64,000 bases of DNA from Gemmatimonadota bacterium (lineage in GTDB: Bacteria; Gemmatimonadota; Gemmatimonadetes; Longimicrobiales; Gaopeijiaceae), in contig JAJDUP010000033.1 of the NCBI GenBank assembly GCA_022826565.1, positions 186,001-250,000 on the forward strand, given 5' to 3'. Below, in pieces: positions 1 through 7,292 of the stretch; the stretch's first letter is position 1, and the number at the start of each line of letters is the position of its first letter. A program made the position numbers and the translations under genes. The notes beneath the pieces are model-generated. The model made no database searches. It was not told where the DNA came from and was given only the letters and a program-made list of their open reading frames with translations.

Positions 1-474
1 ACGGAAACCCTGGTCGCGGACTTCGAGAACGGGTTCGAGGCGAGCTTCGGCGAGTGGGACGTGACGACGGACCAGCTGATGGGCGGCTCCTCCAGCGCCA
101 ACCCGGCCGTGCGGGACGGCGCGCTGGTGGTCACCGGCGAGATCGCCCCGGGACCTGCCTTCCCCTGGGCAGGCGTGATCTGGATGCCCGGCGAGCAGCC
201 CATGCAGCCCGTGGACTTCTCCGGCCGGGAGGCGATCCGCTTCCGGACGCGCGGGGATGGGCGGCAGTACTCGGTGATGCTGATCAGCAGCGCGCAGCCG
301 GCCGGGCCGCCGCCCACCGTGACGTTCGTGGCGTCTGAGGAGTGGGCTCAGGTGGAGGTCCGGCTGGACGACTTCCCGACGGCCACGCCGGAAATCATTG
401 CGGGGCTGGCGTTTGTGGCGGAGGGGCCGGTGGGAGGCTTCGCCTTTGAGGTGGATGAGGTGGAGGTGAGGTGA
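1..474 (+). CDS. C-terminal part of a CIA30-like domain protein (5' end outside window)
   Basis: An open frame enters from the left edge and ends at TGA 472-474, giving about 157 residues. The visible part starts with a DFENG...W...TTDQLMGGSS pattern and continues as alternating beta strands ending in FEVDEVEV. This resembles the beta-sandwich CIA30 (complex I intermediate-associated protein 30) fold, whose N-terminal signature is a W followed by D..MGG.S. In bacteria this domain is often attached to the C-terminus of secreted amidohydrolases, so this may be the tail of such an enzyme; that is inference, since the upstream domain is not in the window. No catalytic residues can be assigned. 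Confidence 0.6.
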   Translation, partial: TETLVADFENGFEASFGEWDVTTDQLMGGSSSANPAVRDGALVVTGEIAPGPAFPWAGVIWMPGEQPMQPVDFSGREAIRFRTRGDGRQYSVMLISSAQPAGPPPTVTFVASEEWAQVEVRLDDFPTATPEIIAGLAFVAEGPVGGFAFEVDEVEVR

Positions 475-521
475 GGGGGGCGCCACCGCAAGCCAGGCTC
501 GACTGCTCGACCTCCATTCGG

Positions 522-535
522 CTTGCACATGCAAG
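522..535. promoter_or_regulatory. Inverted repeat CTTGCA-N2-TGCAAG upstream of the COG0523 GTPase
   Basis: A perfect 6-bp inverted repeat with a 2-bp centre lies 91 bp before the GTPase start, in the gap after the preceding gene. Its size and place suit a repressor or activator site. It does not look like the AT-rich gamma-proteobacterial Zur box, so the regulator is unknown. Confidence 0.35.
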
Positions 536-625
536 GCACTCTTGTATGTTGGCGTGCGTCCAAGTCGTGCGGCGCCGTCCGCCCTGCGGCACCCCGCAAT
601 GTGAAGTGCCGGAAAAGGAAGCCCG

Positions 626-1870
626 ATGAGCAGCGATCCAGGCACCGTTACTCGTGACATGCGTCTCCCCGTGACGGTGTTGTCCGGCTTCCTCGGAGCC
701 GGGAAGACCACCCTCCTCAATGAGGTTCTGAACAATCGGGAGGGACTCCGGGTCGCGGTCATCGTGAACGACATGAGCGAGGTCAACATCGACGCGGCCC
801 TCGTCGAGCGCGGAGGTGCCCGGCTCTCGCGGACCGAAGAGACGCTCGTCGAGATGACGAACGGTTGCATCTGCTGCACGCTGCGGGAGGATCTGCTCGC
901 GGAAGTCTCCCGGTTGGCCCGGGAGAGGCGTTTCCACTACCTGCTGATCGAGTCCACGGGGATCTCGGAGCCCATCCCGGTCGCCCAGACCTTCACCTTC
1001 GAGGACGAGCACGGCGTGAGCCTCGGCGACATCGCGCGCCTCGACACGATGGTCACCGTCGTGGACGCCGCGAACTTCCTGAAGGACTTCAACGCGGCCG
1101 AGGCGCTGCAGGACCGCGGTGAGTCGCTGGGCGAAGAGGACGAGCGGACGGTCACGGACCTGCTGATCGATCAGGTCGAGTTCGCCGATGTCATCGTGCT
1201 CAACAAGCTCGATCTCGTCACCGAGGACCATGCGCGTGAGGTCGAAGCCATTCTGCGCACGCTCAACCCCGGCGCGGAGATTCACCCGGCTACACGTGGG
1301 CAGGTGCCCCTCGGGCGCGTGCTCGACACGGGCTTGTTCGACTACGACAAGGCGGAAAGCTCCGCTGGATGGATCCGTGAGCTGGAGGGAGACCACACGC
1401 CCGAGACGGAGGAGTACGGGATTTCGAGCTTCACCTATCGGACTTCGGCACCGTTCGACGCGGAGAAGCTGTGGGCGTTCCTGAACGACGACGAGAACTG
1501 GCGCGGCGTGCTCCGGTCGAAGGGCTTCTTCTGGGTCGCCGCCAATCACAGGGTCGCATACGAGTGGACGCAGGCCGGGGGTGTGAGCTCCGTCAACCCC
1601 ATGGGCATGTGGTTGGCCGCGGTGCCGAGGGAGGACTGGGAGCACGCGGACGGAGAGCGACCGGACCAGCAGCCGGGTTGGCACCCTCGGTACGGGGATC
1701 GTCACCAGGCACTCGTCTTCATCGGCCAGCAGATGGACGAGGCCGCAGTACGCGCGCGACTCGACGCATGCCTGCTCGACGACTCCCTTGCCGCCGCCGA
1801 CCGCCGCCACTGGGCGGGACGTCCCAACCCCTTCCCCGAGATTCCGATGGTCGAACAGGTGGCCGGATGA
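626..1870 (+). CDS. COG0523-family (CobW/YciC/ZigA-like) metal-chaperone GTPase
   Basis: 414 residues. The N-terminal G domain has the Walker A motif GFLGAGKT (residues 21-28), the family-defining CxCC metal site (C81, C83, C84 in NGCICC) and an NKLD base-recognition motif near residue 190. The C-terminal CobW-type domain begins with [11 protein letters not shown]. Members use GTP hydrolysis to hand metal ions, often zinc, to client proteins. The length and the C-terminal half resemble YciC/ZigA zinc-stress members more than cobalamin CobW, and no cobalamin genes are nearby. A purine-rich site (GGAAAAGGAAG, 611-621) sits just before the ATG at 626. The gene stands alone, with an inverted repeat 91 bp upstream that may carry metal regulation. 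The substrate metal cannot be read from the sequence. Confidence 0.9.
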   Translation: MSSDPGTVTRDMRLPVTVLSGFLGAGKTTLLNEVLNNREGLRVAVIVNDMSEVNIDAALVERGGARLSRTEETLVEMTNGCICCTLREDLLAEVSRLARERRFHYLLIESTGISEPIPVAQTFTFEDEHGVSLGDIARLDTMVTVVDAANFLKDFNAAEALQDRGESLGEEDERTVTDLLIDQVEFADVIVLNKLDLVTEDHAREVEAILRTLNPGAEIHPATRGQVPLGRVLDTGLFDYDKAESSAGWIRELEGDHTPETEEYGISSFTYRTSAPFDAEKLWAFLNDDENWRGVLRSKGFFWVAANHRVAYEWTQAGGVSSVNPMGMWLAAVPREDWEHADGERPDQQPGWHPRYGDRHQALVFIGQQMDEAAVRARLDACLLDDSLAAADRRHWAGRPNPFPEIPMVEQVAG

Positions 1871-1931
1871 ACACTCCGGCTCGAGCGACCTCTCGTTCTT
1901 CGCCGAAATCACGGTGCCGTCGGGCGGAACC

Positions 1932-3281
1932 TCACTCGTCCTTGAAAGCCTCCACCCAGGCCCGGCCAACCGAGGTGATGCGGAAACGCTGTCTCGGGCT
2001 GCGCTCCTTTTCGGGCATCGTCATCTCGATCCAACCTTTGTCCAAACACGGATCCAGAAACCGCTTCTTGACGTCGCTCCCGCTCTTGAGCTTTACCGCG
2101 TCACGGATCTCCTTGCGCGACATTTCGCCAGACATCACAAGCAGCAGCCGCTTCTCGTTCTTCCCGGGTACTGGTGCTTCGTCAGGCGACTCAGGTTCAT
2201 CTTCAGCGGTCATTCGTTCGGCGAGCTCCGCCGGTCTACTCTCTCGGACAACGGCCACTCCGGGAGCAGCTTCAGGTTCGGAACGGAAAAGCTCACCCTG
2301 AGGAGACCCGGCGAGCGCTGGAACCTGTGTCCCGTCATCGAACACGATCTCGCGAAGCTTGTCGGGTGTTTCAGGTTCCGACCACCAGCGGGCACCGCGC
2401 GCAACCAATGCGTCAAGCCCTCTGGATGGCTCGCCGGTTGAACGGACATACAACGGCACATAGTGCAGCTTCAGTTGCTCCGTCGCGCCCGCCCAGGTGC
2501 CGCCATGCCCATGGTCGGAGTTCACGACCAACGCCGAATCGGCCAGCGCATAGATCTGCTTGTTGCGTTCCATCGCCTGCCAACCCCGGAACCGGACTGC
2601 GGGATCGAAGGAGGAGACCAGCACCAGCCGTCCGTCCATGAGCGGCTCCCGATTGCCGCGGTCGAGCGCGGCGCGTTCGAGGTTGTTGCCCAGGACGCCG
2701 ATCGCGCGCCCACCCGCCTCAAGGGATCCCCGCATGGCCGTTTGATCGACGCCGCGAGCCCCACCGGAGACAATCGGCACCGCCGCTTCGGCGGCCAACC
2801 GTCCAACGCGGTCCGTATACTGAATGAGTTCGTCGTTCACCTTTCGCGAGCCGACCACTGCCAGTCCCCCAGCGTCCAAAGCGTCCCGGTCGCCGCAACC
2901 GTAGAGCACCGGCGGACGCTGCCTCCCCATCTTCTTCCGGAGCCGATTGGGGTAGTCGTCGTCTGCTCTTGTGACCACCCAGATCGCTCGAGCGCGCCAA
3001 CGCTCCAGGGCCTGGGCCAGAAGGAATCCTCGTTGGAGAAGTCGACGAACATCTTCAAGGGTTCGTCGGGTCTTCAACCGGGACCACGAGTTATCGAGTT
3101 CCCGCAGGCCTTCGGAACCCAGAAGATCCGCGGGTTCCATAGCGGTGTCGCGAAGGTACCGGACCAAGTTGTTGTAGTCGCCGAGGGGCAGAGGCCTGAC
3201 GGTCGGACGCGCGCCCCCGGCCAGAAGTGGCGCGGTCAGCAGCAGGATCGCCTGGGCGTTTGGGCTTAGTTCGCCGTTCAT
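1932..3281 (-). CDS. DprA/Smf-like (SLOG) protein with C-terminal winged helix, partner of RecQ-PRTase
   Basis: 449 residues. The central Rossmann-like DprA fold shows VVGSRK (143-147), SGGARGVDQTA (from 172) and the later N.DHGHGGTWAGA segment. An acidic linker follows, and the last 75 residues look like a winged helix (SRKEIRDAV...KRFLDPCLDKGWIEMT). Classical DprA loads RecA on incoming DNA. This protein is longer, diverged at its N-terminus, and its ATG overlaps the stop of the upstream RecQ-PRTase gene (ATGA at 3281-3278), so the two are translationally coupled. DprA-like plus phosphoribosyltransferase pairs are known as the ShosTA toxin-antitoxin/anti-phage system, in which the DprA-like protein is the antitoxin. 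I infer a related role here; a competence role is less likely given the partner. Confidence 0.85.
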   Translation of the reverse strand: MNGELSPNAQAILLLTAPLLAGGARPTVRPLPLGDYNNLVRYLRDTAMEPADLLGSEGLRELDNSWSRLKTRRTLEDVRRLLQRGFLLAQALERWRARAIWVVTRADDDYPNRLRKKMGRQRPPVLYGCGDRDALDAGGLAVVGSRKVNDELIQYTDRVGRLAAEAAVPIVSGGARGVDQTAMRGSLEAGGRAIGVLGNNLERAALDRGNREPLMDGRLVLVSSFDPAVRFRGWQAMERNKQIYALADSALVVNSDHGHGGTWAGATEQLKLHYVPLYVRSTGEPSRGLDALVARGARWWSEPETPDKLREIVFDDGTQVPALAGSPQGELFRSEPEAAPGVAVVRESRPAELAERMTAEDEPESPDEAPVPGKNEKRLLLVMSGEMSRKEIRDAVKLKSGSDVKKRFLDPCLDKGWIEMTMPEKERSPRQRFRITSVGRAWVEAFKDE

Positions 3282-5626
3282 GAGGCACGCCCCAGCATAG
3301 AGAGCGCGAGTGGCCAGACCCTGCCGCTACCCTGCATGCGCAAAAGCCACGCTGCCACAGTGAAGGTCCAGCCGGAACCGACGACGTCGTCCACGAGCAA
3401 GACCGGAGTGTCCGGCATGTGGGTGCGCGCAACCGCGATGGAACCGTCGATATTGCCAGCTTGTTGCATCGAGTTTCGCATGTTCTTCTGAGGAGGCCGG
3501 TCCTCGGTCTTGACGAGTACCGGACGAAACGGAAGTCCGAGCGCCCCCGACAATCGCTCTGCGAAGTCGGGCACGAGGCTCGGATTTCGGCGTGACGGGA
3601 TGCTGGTTACCCACCGTGGCGCTGGACTCGGACGCCATCGCCGGACCAGTGAGACGCACGCGGCGACCAGATCGTCGGCAAACCGGCCGTCCTTCTGCTT
3701 CCCGCGCCTTACCATTTCTCCCCATCCTCCGTCGCCCCAGAGGCACAGCGCCCTTCCTGTTTCGGCACGGTGCTCGTCCGCAATCCAGCCTTCGACTGCG
3801 GAGTGCGACAACCCACCCGATGGCCACTTCAATCGTGGCCGAATGGGCAGTTCGAGACGGCAAAGAAAGGCCAGCACATCGCGCTCGGTTCGAGCGCTGA
3901 CCTCTGCGGGAAGCGGTGGAAGCCGGGGAGACCCGGTTCCCTCTGTCTCACCGTCGAGCGCCCGAATCAGGAACTCCATGCGGCCGTGTTCCAGGCGGAC
4001 GTATTCCTGCATCTGGCGTTGTTCCTCCATGCGGACCCTGGTCAGGCGGTCCACTCGCTCCCAGAAGGATTCCCTCAGGTTGACAGCGGTAAGCCGCCAC
4101 TTGCCGCCGTCCTTCACGATAGGAGGCGGCGACTCCAGGGACAGCAACTTCGTCGTGCGCGCAATCCGACCATTCGAGAGGTTCACCTGGCGTTGGAGTT
4201 GGTAATCTGACAGGCCCGAGGGCGATTCCTTCAGAGCTCCTATCACCTGGTCCGCCTCCTCGCGAGTGGGGAATGCTGTAGTGATGAAGTACTCGGTGAT
4301 GTCGGTCTCTTCGTCACCACTGAGCAGGACGCCATACGCCTTCTCCAAGGCCCGGCCGGCACGGCCCACCTGTTGATAATAGGCCACGACCGACCCGGGC
4401 GTCTGGTAGTGAATGACGAAACCCAGGTCCGGCTTGTCGAAGCCCATCCCCAGCGCGACGGTGGCCACCAACGCCTTCACACGGTTCTCGATCAGAGCGC
4501 GCTCCAACTCTTCTCGTTCCTCCGATTCCATCTTGCCTGTGTAAGCCTTGACCTCGATGCCCCGTTCCTGGAGCCACTTCGCCACCAGCTCCGCATCGCG
4601 CACGGTCAGCGTGTAGATGATTCCATGACCGGGAAGTACGGGAAGCTGCTCAGCGAGCCAGGCCAGCCGCTGAGACTGACGAGGCAGGCGTATGGTCTGC
4701 AGGGCGAGCGACGGACGTGCCAGCGGTCCACGCTGGACGCTCAGGTGAGGTCCGAGAACGTCGCGAAGATCGTCCATCACCCGATTGTTGGCCGTGGCGG
4801 TCGTCGCGAGCACTCGCATGTTGGGCGGGAGGTCTCGGGCGGCCCGCTCGATCCTCTGATAATCCGGCCGAAAATCGTGACCCCAATCTGAGATGCAGTG
4901 ACACTCGTCGATCACGAGGAGCGAGACGCGGTCGGCGATCCCTGGAAGTACCTGGCCTTCGAAGTGCGCGTTGGCGAATCGTTCCGGCGCGATGAGGAGG
5001 ATATCCACCTCGTCGCCGTCAAGCGCAGCTTCCACTCTCGGCCAGTCGTCGCGGTTGGCCGACGTGATCATCTCTGCACGCACTCCCATCCGTCTCGCGG
5101 CCTCAATCTGATTGCGCATCAACGACAGCAGGGGAGAAACAAGCAGGGCCGGGCCTCTGCGCGCTTCCCGTAGCAACCTGGTCGCGATGAAATAGACGAA
5201 GCTCTTTCCCCAACCCGTCCTCTCCACAACCAGGAGGCGCCCTCGACCCTCGGCCACATGACGGATCGCTTCCTCCTGTCCGGGGCGGAAGGTAGCGTCG
5301 GGAATGCGGGTGCCCGTGCGCAGGAGTTCCAGCGCTCGTTGCGGGCGGTAGGACACCGGCAGGCTCCGGGCCATGGCGCGCAGGGCTGTCCCGATGTCTG
5401 CCTCGTCACCCGAAGACAACTCGTGATGCTGCGATTCCATGATCCGATGCAAGATTGCTCGATTGAACGTTGCCAGTCGCTGCTCCGACACGACAAGCAG
5501 GCGGACGCTGCTGGATGGAAGGCCTTCCTGCCACCGAGGGGCATGCACCACGACACCGAACCTGGGATGACAGCCCGCCCAATACTCCCCGCCGTCAATC
5601 TTCACGTCTGGCATATGGTCATCCAT
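3278..5626 (-). CDS. RecQ-like DNA helicase fused to a C-terminal phosphoribosyltransferase domain
   Basis: 782 residues. The SF2 helicase core carries motif 0 (FRPGQEEAI, ~113), Walker A ending in GWGKS (K141), the DECH box (240-243) and QQVGRAGR (motif VI). A winged-helix-like region and an arginine-rich linker follow. The last ~120 residues contain PVLLVDDVVGSGWT (~741-754), the PRPP-binding signature of type I phosphoribosyltransferases. Known RecQ proteins unwind branched DNA 3' to 5', but the PRTase tail is not part of housekeeping RecQ. The gene is followed by the overlapping DprA-like gene. A 15-bp operator-like motif shared with two other loci lies 117 bp upstream. Two ATGs occur close together (5626 and 5614); the first is given. 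A defensive role is inferred from architecture only. Confidence 0.9.
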   Translation of the reverse strand: MDDHMPDVKIDGGEYWAGCHPRFGVVVHAPRWQEGLPSSSVRLLVVSEQRLATFNRAILHRIMESQHHELSSGDEADIGTALRAMARSLPVSYRPQRALELLRTGTRIPDATFRPGQEEAIRHVAEGRGRLLVVERTGWGKSFVYFIATRLLREARRGPALLVSPLLSLMRNQIEAARRMGVRAEMITSANRDDWPRVEAALDGDEVDILLIAPERFANAHFEGQVLPGIADRVSLLVIDECHCISDWGHDFRPDYQRIERAARDLPPNMRVLATTATANNRVMDDLRDVLGPHLSVQRGPLARPSLALQTIRLPRQSQRLAWLAEQLPVLPGHGIIYTLTVRDAELVAKWLQERGIEVKAYTGKMESEEREELERALIENRVKALVATVALGMGFDKPDLGFVIHYQTPGSVVAYYQQVGRAGRALEKAYGVLLSGDEETDITEYFITTAFPTREEADQVIGALKESPSGLSDYQLQRQVNLSNGRIARTTKLLSLESPPPIVKDGGKWRLTAVNLRESFWERVDRLTRVRMEEQRQMQEYVRLEHGRMEFLIRALDGETEGTGSPRLPPLPAEVSARTERDVLAFLCRLELPIRPRLKWPSGGLSHSAVEGWIADEHRAETGRALCLWGDGGWGEMVRRGKQKDGRFADDLVAACVSLVRRWRPSPAPRWVTSIPSRRNPSLVPDFAERLSGALGLPFRPVLVKTEDRPPQKNMRNSMQQAGNIDGSIAVARTHMPDTPVLLVDDVVGSGWTFTVAAWLLRMQGSGRVWPLALSMLGRAS

Positions 5627-5742
5627 CTCTCCGGTTCTTTCCCAAGTGGGTACTCCAAAGTGGGGGAGGGGCGCGGGCGGTTGAATGGCTGGGTGGGCAG
5701 AGTGTCGGATCGATTGCGGGAAGAGCGCTGGAAGTCGTCGAG

Positions 5743-5758
5743 AATGTAAACTTTACAT
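5743..5758 (-). promoter_or_regulatory. Operator-like palindrome, copy A of a recurring motif
   Basis: ATGTAAA-C-TTTACAT is a perfect 7-bp inverted repeat with a single centre base. Read on the minus strand it gives TGTAAAGTTTACATT, matching copies at 27724-27738 and 51978-51992 in length and at most positions. It lies in the 5' region of the RecQ-PRTase/DprA pair. Confidence 0.5.
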
Positions 5759-5897
5759 GACACAATGGAAAGCGTAGATGACATCACGACACCACCAAGG
5801 CTCGTCATCGATCGCCGCTGAACCACTCCGTGCCTACTTCAGCAATCCCGCCCGTCCTTGACCTCGAGCAGCCCGAGTCGTCGGCGATCCAGCAGCG

Positions 5898-7136
5898 TCA
5901 GGGCATCCGGTACCGCTCCAGAAACGCCAGGTCGAACTCGTTGAAGGCGACGATGTAGACATGCGCGCGGCCGAACCCGGCCACCACCCGGTCCCCTGCG
6001 AGGGTCAGCGCGCTGACCAGCCGTCCCCCGCGGTCGAACAGGTCGTAACGGGTGCCGCTGTCCGCGGGCACGTGTCGGCGCACCCACGCGCGGCCGAGCG
6101 GGTCTACGCGGACGGTTGCGTTATGAAAGGCCGGCTTTACGTCGTGCCAGGTGTAATCGTCGTAGTCGACTTCGTCGTCCGGTGGCCCGAATCCGCCGCG
6201 CGAGAAGTTGGTCGCCGTGGTGCCGTCCTCGCGCACTCCCATGTCCATGACGATGCCTCCGTGGCGCTGTGAGGACCGCAAGTCCTCTTCCATTTCGGCC
6301 GTTGTGACGGGAAGACGAGCGTACGGGATCGTGTCGCCGTAGATCACCGTGCCGTTCCGCGCGATCCAGTTCACGCCGTAGTGTCCCGCACGGGCAATGA
6401 CGACCGACCCGTCGGCGGCGGTGCCCCAGGCGTCCTGGGGCGACATTCGAATCGGAATGACGTAGGTGCCGTCGTCGGTTTCGGTGACCTCGTACTCGCG
6501 CAGCTTGTATCTGGCCACGGTATCAACCGTCGCGTTCGTGGTACCGATCCGCAGAATCGCGCCGCTGTCCGGTGGCGGGTAGCCTCCCAGCACGGGTACG
6601 TAGGCGTTGCCTTCCCCGTCGACGGCGTCGGGCAACACCATGACGGGCGCATCGTCCCCTGCGAACACGGCGATCGGGCGACTGCCGCCGAACACCATGT
6701 CCGGCCCGATGCGCACCAGCCGTGCGTTGCCCAGGTCCACGAGGAGAATGGAGTCGCCGCTGATGGGCCAGACCGCGTCGGGTTGCCGGTATTCGCCCGG
6801 TCCCTCGCCGACCCTTCCCACCACGGTCCGCGTGCCGTCGTCCATGTCGACGCGGTAGAGCGCCTTCCCCAGCGGGTCGGCCACAAGGACATGCCCGTCC
6901 GGAAGCTCGACTGCGGTATGCACATAGCCGAAGTCATCGGGAAAAACCGTGTCAGGTGGGCCGAGCGGTTCGGGCTGTACGTGACCGTCCTCGCCTGTGC
7001 GCACGGCGCCTGAATCGCAGGCCTGGACACAGAACGCCGCGACGACAGCCCACGTAAATCGACTCCGGCGGATGGAACGTGATGACCACGCGGACTCCGC
7101 GTAGGTGTTGGCCCCATGTCCGTGTTGGTTGTCCAT
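5898..7136 (-). CDS. Secreted beta-propeller (NHL/6-bladed type) lipoprotein
   Basis: 412 residues from the ATG at 7136. The N-terminus has basic residues (RSIRRSR), a short hydrophobic stretch and a cysteine in FCVQACDSG, fitting a diverged lipoprotein signal. The body shows repeated propeller-strand motifs such as HVLVADPLGKALYRVDMDDGTRTVVGRVGEGPGEYRQP-like segments, SILLVDLGNARLVRIG and GRAWVRR. Such six-bladed propeller proteins are common in Gemmatimonadota and Bacteroidota and have no assigned catalysis. The frame stays open upstream to 7292, but that extension lacks a plausible leader and overlaps a plus-strand FG-GAP-like remnant, so the start at 7136 is preferred. Confidence 0.75.
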   Translation of the reverse strand: MDNQHGHGANTYAESAWSSRSIRRSRFTWAVVAAFCVQACDSGAVRTGEDGHVQPEPLGPPDTVFPDDFGYVHTAVELPDGHVLVADPLGKALYRVDMDDGTRTVVGRVGEGPGEYRQPDAVWPISGDSILLVDLGNARLVRIGPDMVFGGSRPIAVFAGDDAPVMVLPDAVDGEGNAYVPVLGGYPPPDSGAILRIGTTNATVDTVARYKLREYEVTETDDGTYVIPIRMSPQDAWGTAADGSVVIARAGHYGVNWIARNGTVIYGDTIPYARLPVTTAEMEEDLRSSQRHGGIVMDMGVREDGTTATNFSRGGFGPPDDEVDYDDYTWHDVKPAFHNATVRVDPLGRAWVRRHVPADSGTRYDLFDRGGRLVSALTLAGDRVVAGFGRAHVYIVAFNEFDLAFLERYRMP

Positions 7137-7155
7137 ACCCAGCATAACGCAGAGC

Positions 7156-7290
7156 ATGCCGGATCGGTGTCGCGTGGGGGCGACATCGATCGACGTCGGC
7201 GGCGATCCGTACTGGGGCATGAGCCTGCGCGATGTGACGGGTGACGGCCTTCCGGACCTGGTAACGCCGAAAGCCGACCATAATGAGGCC
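7156..7290 (+). pseudogene. Short FG-GAP/VCBS-repeat-like fragment
   Basis: In frame from 7156 the plus strand reads GATSIDVGGDPYWGMSLRDV and then TGDGLPDLVTP. This is the D.(N/G)GD-type calcium-binding loop followed by LPDLV, seen in FG-GAP repeats of secreted proteins. Only about one repeat is present and the frame soon runs into the 3' end of the opposing ATPase gene. It looks like a remnant left at a rearrangement boundary. Chance similarity cannot be excluded. Confidence 0.35.
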
Positions 7291-7292
7291 AA

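Noticed and set aside
395-1969. Minus-strand frame of 524 codons opposite the COG0523 GTPase
   Set aside because: The plus-strand gene has all GTPase motifs and a ribosome site; the opposite frame has no recognisable domain.
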